From Proteiniphilum sp. UBA4084 (GTDB taxonomy: Bacteria; Bacteroidota; Bacteroidia; Bacteroidales; Dysgonomonadaceae), in contig DFYK01000093.1 of the NCBI GenBank assembly GCA_002383605.1, positions 1,660 through 14,306 on the forward strand: a stretch of 12,647 nt of DNA, read 5' to 3'. Below, piece by piece: positions 7,832 to 12,647 of this stretch (its first letter is position 1; each line of letters opens with the position of its first letter). Below the pieces are notes generated by a model that worked only from the letters and a program-made list of their open reading frames with translations, did no database searches and was not told the DNA's origin. Made by a program: the position numbers and the translations under genes.

Positions 7832-7859
7832 AAGAGGTGCGCAGGCATCTCTTTTATTT
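7832..7859 (+). terminator. Terminator-like hairpin between promoter and tRNAs
   Basis: Arms AAGAGGTGC (7832-7840) and GCATCTCTT (7845-7853) form nine pairs with one G-U, a GCAG loop, and a T-rich tail (TTTATTT, partly overlapping the stem). It can end transcripts from the xylE-like gene, 57 nt upstream. Because the tRNA promoter lies before it, tRNA transcripts must read through it. Confidence 0.6.
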
Positions 7860-7902
7860 GGGGAGCGGGCAGCGGCCCTTTTTAATCCCGAAAATTTTGA
7901 AC

Positions 7903-7986
7903 GCCCGGATGGCGAAATTGGTAGACGCGCTAGTTTCAGGGACTAGTGTTGGTTACAACGTGCAGGTTCGAGTCCTGTTCCGGGCA
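7903..7986 (+). tRNA. tRNA-Leu (anticodon CAG)
   Basis: An 84-nt class II tRNA. Acceptor arms GCCCGGA (7903-7909) and TCCGGGC (7979-7985) pair fully, with discriminator A7986. Anticodon stem CTAGT/ACTAG encloses the loop TTCAGGG, anticodon CAG at 7937-7939, reading CUG. A long variable arm and the T-loop GTTCGAGTC are present. CCA is not encoded (the DNA continues CTT), so it is added after transcription. Confidence 0.95.
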
Positions 7987-7991
7987 CTTTC

Positions 7992-8075
7992 GCGCAGGTG
8001 GTGAAATTGGTATACACGCTACTTTGAGGGGGTAGTGCCGGTTACGGCGTGTGAGTTCGAGTCTCATTCTGCGCA
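7992..8075 (+). tRNA. tRNA-Leu (anticodon GAG)
   Basis: An 84-nt class II tRNA, 5 nt after the previous one and surely in the same transcript. Acceptor GCGCAGG (7992-7998) pairs with TCTGCGC (8068-8074) with one G-U, discriminator A8075. Anticodon stem CTACT/GGTAG encloses TTGAGGG, anticodon GAG at 8026-8028, reading CUC and CUU. Long variable arm and GTTCGAGTC T-loop are present, and no CCA is encoded. Confidence 0.95.
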
Positions 8076-8168
8076 CATTACATTTTAAACCGTTGTTTTT
8101 CAGAAACTTCCAGATTCATGTAGTGAAATCGTACATCAAAAACTACGTGGGCGACAAGCGATTTTCTC

Positions 8169-8625
8169 CTAATCACAAGATATTTGGCGATTTTTTGTTG
8201 CCTTATCCAATGTAAACCTGTCAATCCGCGCTTCAATATCTGCCGAAGAAACCATTGCTTTATCCTGAGGATATATATTGAGTGGCGAATGGCTGAGTTT
8301 GTACAAGTCGGCCAGTGAAATCCATGAAAACTGAGCAGCGTAGCTGAAAGTACGCAATGCGGAAACCCTCACGTCATCCCGGTTATCATCATTGTTTTCG
8401 GCGATCATTTCGGGCTTCCATCCAAACAGATGGTGTTGCAAATCTTTCACCCTTTGGAGGCTTTTCATTGCGGCCAACAGCATCTCTATAATATTTGTAT
8501 ACTCGTAGCAGTTATAGCTTTCGCTCACCGTCTCGCCGGTATTGATATTGTATTTGGGACGGGGATTTAATATCCTGCCATTTTTCCAATCCTCGTAGCT
8601 CGTGTATTTCCAAATTTTTTTTCAT
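8169..8625 (-). CDS. Unknown small protein, frame broken directly after the start codon
   Basis: I recognise no family. The open frame runs without stop from about 8618 down to a TAG at 8169 and reads like real protein (KYTSYEDWKNGR, then SESYNCYEYTNIIEMLLAAM, LFGWKPEMIAENNDDNRDD). The only in-frame start inside it is a GTG at 8528, which would leave about 119 residues and drop about 30 protein-like upstream residues. An ATG at 8623-8625 lies 16 nt after the upstream lipoprotein stop but is followed by eight As; with seven it would open this frame as MKKIWKYTSYEDW (about 151 residues). Near the 3' end a run of six As shows a similar break: one A fewer would extend the protein to a TAA at 8078. 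Either the gene is decaying, slippage restores the frame, or the runs are sequencing errors. Probably co-transcribed with the lipoprotein. Confidence 0.6.
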
Positions 8626-8641
8626 CTCGAACTATTCATTT

Positions 8642-10855
8642 TTACCATTTTATCTCTACCAAAATTCCATCGGGGTCATTCTCAAACTTCAACAGGCAGG
8701 TGCCCGATATTTCGTCCCACGCATGTTCAGCATTCGTGATCACTTCGCCTGCAGGGTTCTTTACCACAACCCCGGAAGGTTTTTTGGGAAGTAAAACACG
8801 ACTTACATTATTGGTTTCGAGCGGACTTTTTGCAACAGACGAGTAATACCCTCTTTTAGAAACCTCGTCATATATCCGCGAAGCGCCACATAGTACAGCC
8901 GGTTTACTTTTGCTTTTTATAAACTCCACGTTGTAGAGGTATGCTTGTTCACCGGGAGAGACCGATTTTTCAGTCAGTACGGGCAGGGCAGGGTCAAAAA
9001 GATCAATAAACACTCCCTTCAAAGTCATGGGTTCATTTGAAACACTCTCATCCATCACCGCAGCAATAATATAGGGCCCGCGTTCCAGGTATAAGCTGTT
9101 TTTTGTTTCAAGTGTACCCTTGTTGGGCGTTGTTTCAAATGCTTTTTTTATTGTCTCAAAATAGTTTGCATCATTGTTCGCATGCAGTACAAACTCCTTG
9201 GGCTCTTCACGTATCACGTATACCTTGCCTTTGCCGCAGGCATACTCACCCGTACCCGGAGTGTCAGTGCCCAGTTTCATTAATCCAAAAAGATGTTGTG
9301 AGGGCGCTTGGTAGCTGTTTTCTTTGCTGTTCCACCATTCCATCACTGTCTGATAGGGATCAATGTCCTTGCCACAATAAACCAGTACACCTCCATCCTT
9401 CACCCAGTCGGCTATAAACTGATGATACTCAGGCTTCATTGGCTTCATGTTGGCATATGACATCACCAGAACCTTCATATCTTTCCATGTATCAGGATAC
9501 CCCACATTCTCGATATGTACGGTACTCACAGGTATTCCCCTTTTCAACAAGGGCAGTGTCTGGCCGTAGAAGTTGGAAAACTGCGGATCATCATATCCGT
9601 CGTGCGTGGGAAAACGCTGGAACATGAGTGAGTTCGACATCAGCACACCAATGCCATGAGAACCGCTTACCTTATTTTCAGAGCGGGGCATGTCGTTGAG
9701 CGTGTTGATCATCACCTGCATCTGCGTGGAGTAAAAGTGCGGGATCCGTGCCTTCGAAGTACATGTGTCACATGTCTTGTATAAACCCTCATAAATACGA
9801 TCGGGCCAGGGCATCACCTCATAATCTGCAATCATGGGATAAAGCAGTTGCGCAGAGAAGGTAGCCTGATAATTTTTTTTGTAATCCACCCAGTCGCGGG
9901 GCCAGTCCTCAATGGGGTCTGTCAGGAAAAACATCTTTCGTCCCGTGGGGCGTGTCATCGACTCCATTGAACCATATTCCAGGAAGGCATTTTCAAATAC
10001 ACGTTCCTTTTTTTTTCCATCAAAATAGGTCGGTTCGCGTGAAGTACCGGTCCACACCTGTGCAATATAACCATCCATGGCGGGTAACGAGGCAAGGTTT
10101 GCTTCAGGACTTACTATCTGCCACGATGAGTAGTTCACCAGCGAATGGGTGGGCACGTAACAGCGCACATTCATCCCTTTGCTCTTTCCATACGCTTTGG
10201 CAAAAGTAAACACTTCATCCAGGGCGCGGTAATACAAATGATATTTCAGTTTATTGGCAAGATAGGTGTTCTCGGGCGATTCATGCTGTGGCCGCCACGA
10301 AAAGCCGTAATATTCTTCCCACTCGCGTTTGAATGCTTCACTGTATCCGGCACGCATCCAAAACTCGGGCTCTTCCATATAAATTGCATCAATACCGGCA
10401 TCAATGACCTTCTTCACATGTTTCTGCTTGATGTATTCGATAAAATTCAATGAGGGCACAATATAGGGTACCATTCTGCCATGCCATATCGTATCTCCCT
10501 TCACCGTTTTTTGTCCTTCGTCGAGGTGCCGCTTTCCGTCCCATTCTCCTGTGAAGTAATCCTGATAATTGCCCCATGCAATACCGGTCATAAAATGAGT
10601 AGTGTAACCACGGTCACGCCATGTCTGCACCCGCTCCTCGAAAGTCATTGCAGGCCGTCCATCCCTTGCGGGCCTGTCGCCGGCACCATACACGATTGCT
10701 ACATCCGCCCTCACGTCTGTGACCGGTTTCCACTGACCCGACGTCAGAAACGCTGTTTTTTCTTTGCCGCCATCCTTGCCGAGCTGATTTTGACTCTGGC
10801 AGGCCACGATACCCAAAGCAACAAGCATGGTAGATAGAAACATTGCAGTTTTCAT
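8642..10855 (-). CDS. Lipoprotein with TIM-barrel glycosidase-like and amidotransferase-like domains
   Basis: A 737-residue exported lipoprotein; the signal ends at lipobox IVAC with C19. Family is not certain. Residues about 45-390 look like a (beta/alpha)8 glycosidase barrel: a TWRDRGYTTHFMTG segment (78-91), AIYMEEPEFWMRAGY (157-171) with E161, E162 and E164 as candidate catalytic acids after a strand, and ADYEVMPWPDR (343-353) with E346 as a possible second acid. Residues about 400-505 resemble the class I amidotransferase-like domain found after GH42-type barrels (VLVMSYANMKPMKPEY, 462-477; DWVKDGGVLVYCG, 483-495). The remainder (about 540-737) looks beta-rich. The order recalls GH42 or the uncharacterised GHL groups, so polysaccharide breakdown is likely, substrate unknown. 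No SusC/SusD neighbour is visible. A small unknown gene follows after 16 nt. Confidence 0.7.
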   Translation of the reverse strand: MKTAMFLSTMLVALGIVACQSQNQLGKDGGKEKTAFLTSGQWKPVTDVRADVAIVYGAGDRPARDGRPAMTFEERVQTWRDRGYTTHFMTGIAWGNYQDYFTGEWDGKRHLDEGQKTVKGDTIWHGRMVPYIVPSLNFIEYIKQKHVKKVIDAGIDAIYMEEPEFWMRAGYSEAFKREWEEYYGFSWRPQHESPENTYLANKLKYHLYYRALDEVFTFAKAYGKSKGMNVRCYVPTHSLVNYSSWQIVSPEANLASLPAMDGYIAQVWTGTSREPTYFDGKKKERVFENAFLEYGSMESMTRPTGRKMFFLTDPIEDWPRDWVDYKKNYQATFSAQLLYPMIADYEVMPWPDRIYEGLYKTCDTCTSKARIPHFYSTQMQVMINTLNDMPRSENKVSGSHGIGVLMSNSLMFQRFPTHDGYDDPQFSNFYGQTLPLLKRGIPVSTVHIENVGYPDTWKDMKVLVMSYANMKPMKPEYHQFIADWVKDGGVLVYCGKDIDPYQTVMEWWNSKENSYQAPSQHLFGLMKLGTDTPGTGEYACGKGKVYVIREEPKEFVLHANNDANYFETIKKAFETTPNKGTLETKNSLYLERGPYIIAAVMDESVSNEPMTLKGVFIDLFDPALPVLTEKSVSPGEQAYLYNVEFIKSKSKPAVLCGASRIYDEVSKRGYYSSVAKSPLETNNVSRVLLPKKPSGVVVKNPAGEVITNAEHAWDEISGTCLLKFENDPDGILVEIKW

Positions 10856-10944
10856 AGATTTATTTTTATGATACTTATTTTACCATCCAAAACGGGATAC
10901 TTGCACTTTATTCTTGTATTTCAATAACAATAAGATTATTTTTC

Positions 10945-10975
10945 CAAAAATACATAACTTTTCATGAATATCAGA
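10945..10975 (-). promoter_or_regulatory. Possible promoter of the lipoprotein gene
   Basis: On the minus strand: TCTG (10972-10975), 19 bp, then TATTTTTG (10945-10952). The -7 element fits TAnnTTTG, while the -33 element has one mismatch to TTTG. The start would be near 10938, giving a leader of about 83 nt. AT-rich surroundings raise the chance of a random match. Confidence 0.35.
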
Positions 10976-11044
10976 TGTTTTACTTATTCTAAACCTCACC
11001 CGTACATTGACCTGAAAACAATATTTTATTTTTAATTCCTCAAA

Positions 11045-11130
11045 CTATATTTTGTTTACGCTGTAGAGGTTGGCAAATGTAAATTCACCGTGCTCAACGG
11101 TCGTGTTTTCGTTGATCAGTTCAAAGTTAT
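11045..11130 (-). pseudogene. Possible 3' remnant of a degraded gene
   Basis: The minus strand reads as a coding-like tail, FELINENTTVEHGEFTFANL then YSVNKI and a TAG at 11045. Its codons (AAC, GAA, ACC, CAC, GGT, CTC, TAC) and base composition resemble the GC-balanced genes of the window, while the DNA on both sides is AT-rich. The frame stays open upstream to 11227, but that part is AT-rich and lacks protein character. I do not recognise the family. It could also be a chance open frame. Confidence 0.3.
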
Positions 11131-11458
11131 GTTGAATTATTGATCTTGCGAAAATTAACAAATTCTTAACTTTTATTTTATCGATTTGTAATAATAATAA
11201 GCTCACTTTGCAGGATCTATAAAACAATATTCAATTTAAATTAATTGGTATAGGCGCTTAAGCCGCCCATTTTTTGTAATTGATTTACAGCAATTTATAG
11301 AATTTGAACTTCGGTTAATGATGATCAAACTGCATATCATGTGCAAAATGTGTCGATACGAAAAATATAAAAATTCATAAACATTTGAATATCAGTTATA
11401 TAGAAATATGCAAACAAATATATTAGTGCGGTCTAAACGCCTAACCTAATAAATTAAT

Positions 11459-12331
11459 ATGACGAAAAGAAGGATCATTCAATTATTGTTTTTTTTAGGG
11501 GCAAGCTTTATAATGAGAGCTCAAGAAATACATCCAATGCTCGAAAATCCTAGACACGGAAAAACATACGTAATCTCTCATAGAGGCTATCACAAAGATA
11601 TTCCGGAAAATACACTGGCAGCGTATAAAAAAAGTATCGATATAGGATGTGATTTTATAGAAATTGATGTAAGAGAAACAAAGGATAAAAAATTTGTAAG
11701 TATGCACAATGCAACTGTCGATGCTTACGCATCCGGAATAACACGGCATGTACAAGACATGACTCTCAAGGAGTTAAAAGAACTCGATATTAGCAGCAAA
11801 TTTGGGGACACATATAAAAATGAGAGAATTTCAACATTAGAAGAAATTTTGATGCTCTGTAAAGACAAGATCGGAATATATCTAGACTTTAAAGCTGGTA
11901 ATTTTGAAGAAGTATATAGAATAATAAAAAAATATGATATGTTGTCCCAAGTTGTCTGGTATATGCCTTCCAATCATTTCCTTCAGATATACAAAATGAA
12001 TACAGAATTTAAAGGAATACTTTTCATGCCAGATCCCGTAAATGATCAAGATTTACAGACATTATTTCAAGTAGGCAATTTTCATTTTATTGCATCGGCT
12101 GTAGGTAGAATATCGAAGGACCTTATTGAGCAAGCTCACAAAAATAACATAAAAGTCTTCGTTGACGATAAAAATGGCGGATTAGAAGAATGGGAATGCT
12201 TAATCAACAAAATCGGTGTTGATGGTATTCAGACTGATGAACCAATTGAACTTATCGAACAAATAAAGGAGCAAATTAAATACAGGTCATCGCCTTGTTG
12301 CTTTTTAAACGTCGCGAATCATAATGACTGA
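11459..12331 (+). CDS. Exported glycerophosphodiester phosphodiesterase family protein
   Basis: A 290-residue enzyme of the GDPD family, which hydrolyses glycerophosphodiesters (deacylated phospholipids) to glycerol 3-phosphate and an alcohol. A signal peptide (MTKRRIIQLLFFLGASFIMR) with a likely signal peptidase I cut near RAQ-E places it in the periplasm or outside. Family marks: HRG (41-43) with catalytic H41, PENTLAAY (49-56), EIDV (68-71) with metal ligands E68 and D70, H83 in MHNATVDAY where most members have His-Asp, YLDFK (141-145), and GIQTDEP (256-262) near the barrel end. Length fits the family core. The last residues (SSPCCFLNVANHND) look unlike a GDPD end and are GC-richer than the rest, so the natural C-terminus may have been replaced. 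The gene is strikingly AT-rich (20-37% GC in two sampled 60-base lines), suggesting acquisition from elsewhere. It stands alone. Confidence 0.85.
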   Translation: MTKRRIIQLLFFLGASFIMRAQEIHPMLENPRHGKTYVISHRGYHKDIPENTLAAYKKSIDIGCDFIEIDVRETKDKKFVSMHNATVDAYASGITRHVQDMTLKELKELDISSKFGDTYKNERISTLEEILMLCKDKIGIYLDFKAGNFEEVYRIIKKYDMLSQVVWYMPSNHFLQIYKMNTEFKGILFMPDPVNDQDLQTLFQVGNFHFIASAVGRISKDLIEQAHKNNIKVFVDDKNGGLEEWECLINKIGVDGIQTDEPIELIEQIKEQIKYRSSPCCFLNVANHND

Positions 12332-12332
12332 G

Positions 12333-12355
12333 TTCGTGGCCTTTTCTTCGTGGCC
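12333..12355. repeat. Direct repeat TTCGTGGCC
   Basis: Two exact copies of TTCGTGGCC at 12333-12341 and 12347-12355, separated by TTTTC, just after the phosphodiesterase stop codon. They lie in a short GC-richer patch inside AT-rich DNA. On the other strand they read as GGCCACGAA units. Confidence 0.55.
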
Positions 12356-12361
12356 CAGGTT

Positions 12362-12410
12362 AAAATAAGAAAATTCCTCATACTTTATGTTTGACTAAAG
12401 TTTGAGGAAT
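12362..12410 (-). terminator. Strong terminator hairpin between convergent genes
   Basis: Arms ATTCCTCA (12373-12380) and TGAGGAAT (12403-12410) pair perfectly. After a T-T mismatch, ACTTTA (12382-12387) pairs with TAAAGT (12396-12401), leaving an 8-base loop. Read on the minus strand the stem is followed by TTTCTTATTTT, a proper U-rich tail, so it terminates the gene at 12461. The plus side lacks a T-run, though the fold may still stabilise the end of the phosphodiesterase mRNA. Confidence 0.75.
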
Positions 12411-12460
12411 CGAGTAGGGGAAAGAGTGGTCACTTTTAATATAAGAAAGAGAATTTTTGG

Positions 12461-12647
12461 CTATTTATTTGATATGATTGCATCTGCTCCTATTTCACGA
12501 GCCTTTTTTGTTATCTGCTCTAAACTCCATTTGTCATTGGTGTCTTTACATGTGATTTGAGCAAACTCAATATATTCTACTGCAGGTTTATTAGTCATAA
12601 AAACATCAATCTTTGTTTCTGCATTTTTTTGGGGATAAGTTTGTATT
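12461..12647 (-). CDS. Unknown small protein, C-terminal part (5' end outside window)
   Basis: Open frame on the minus strand entering from the window edge and ending in TAG at 12461; 61 residues are visible. It contains IDVFMTNKPAVEYIEFAQIT, then a single cysteine, and ends with AREIGADAIISNK. The pattern of a short beta segment, a TNKP turn, an EYIE strand and a terminal KAREIGADAII helix-strand resembles small Bacteroidota lipoproteins of unknown function, loosely like YbjQ or DUF4156-type folds; that likeness is an impression only. The strong hairpin 50 nt downstream with a U-rich tail on this strand supports a real gene. Convergent with the phosphodiesterase gene. Confidence 0.65.
   Translation of the reverse strand, partial: IQTYPQKNAETKIDVFMTNKPAVEYIEFAQITCKDTNDKWSLEQITKKAREIGADAIISNK

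Larger units (their letters stand above)
10856..11458. other. Long AT-rich intergenic region
   Basis: About 600 bp between two divergent genes. It holds a weak minus-strand promoter candidate (10945-10975), a coding-like remnant (11045-11130), and a small GC hairpin at 11253-11267 (GGCG/CGCC) followed by six Ts, which resembles a weak terminator on the plus strand with no evident gene before it. For the phosphodiesterase I see only a one-mismatch -7 element, TATATTAG at 11419-11426. No RNA gene or riboswitch is recognisable. Confidence 0.6.

Noticed and set aside
7986..8100. tRNA-Leu 3' end as a phage or island attachment site
   Set aside because: I looked for a second copy of either tRNA 3' end (the GTTCGAGTC region to the discriminator) downstream and found none; no integrase is present.
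8075..8215. Plus-strand open stretch after the tRNAs reading HVVKSYIKNYVGDKRFSPNH
   Set aside because: It has no good start, emerges from the tRNA, ends at 8215 and is opposite the 3' part of the minus-strand gene; it could be a remnant but I cannot support it over the other strand.
1..12647. CRISPR array, transposase, restriction or toxin-antitoxin system
   Set aside because: No regularly spaced repeats, no DDE or HUH motifs, and no recognisable defence proteins in any frame that I read.

Overview
The window looks like chromosomal DNA from a Bacteroidota species, most likely of the order Bacteroidales; the Dysgonomonadaceae (Proteiniphilum or Petrimonas type) is a guess. Evidence: three clear promoters with the Bacteroidota -33/-7 form (TTG-type element, 19-21 bp, TATCTTTG); starts without Shine-Dalgarno sequences; a PadR/PspC gene pair; an exported GH92 lipoprotein; and tRNAs without an encoded CCA. 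Species-level assignment is not possible by eye.

Layout. (1) 1-1264, minus strand: coaBC, the bifunctional enzyme of coenzyme A synthesis, followed 11 nt later by the first codons of another gene. (2) 1492-3891, plus strand: a PadR-type regulator and a large membrane protein with two PspC domains, in one operon behind a promoter that overlaps a 21-bp imperfect palindrome (probable PadR operator). (3) 4098-7774, plus strand: a divergent GH92 lipoprotein glycosidase and a XylE-like sugar/H+ symporter 11 nt apart, behind their own promoter; together they look like a small glycan-cleavage and sugar-import cassette without SusC/SusD. (4) 7903-8075: two tRNA-Leu genes (CAG and GAG) 5 nt apart, with a promoter and a terminator-like hairpin in front. 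(5) 8169-10855, minus strand: a large lipoprotein with features of a TIM-barrel glycosidase plus an amidotransferase-like domain, then a small unknown gene whose frame is broken in a poly-A run directly after its ATG. (6) 10856-11458: a long AT-rich intergenic stretch holding a possible gene remnant. (7) 11459-12331, plus strand: an exported glycerophosphodiester phosphodiesterase, markedly AT-rich. (8) 12461-12647, minus strand: the 3' end of a small unknown protein, with a strong terminator hairpin shared between the convergent genes.

The first 10.8 kb has balanced to GC-rich composition, while the last 1.8 kb is AT-rich, which suggests a different history for the right end. I see no CRISPR array, complete transposon, integrase or defence operon. 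The most interesting signals are the absence of the usual decarboxylase cysteine in CoaBC, the palindrome at the padR promoter, the poly-A frame breaks beside the tRNA genes, the divergent GH92/transporter cassette, and the unclassified glycosidase-like lipoprotein.
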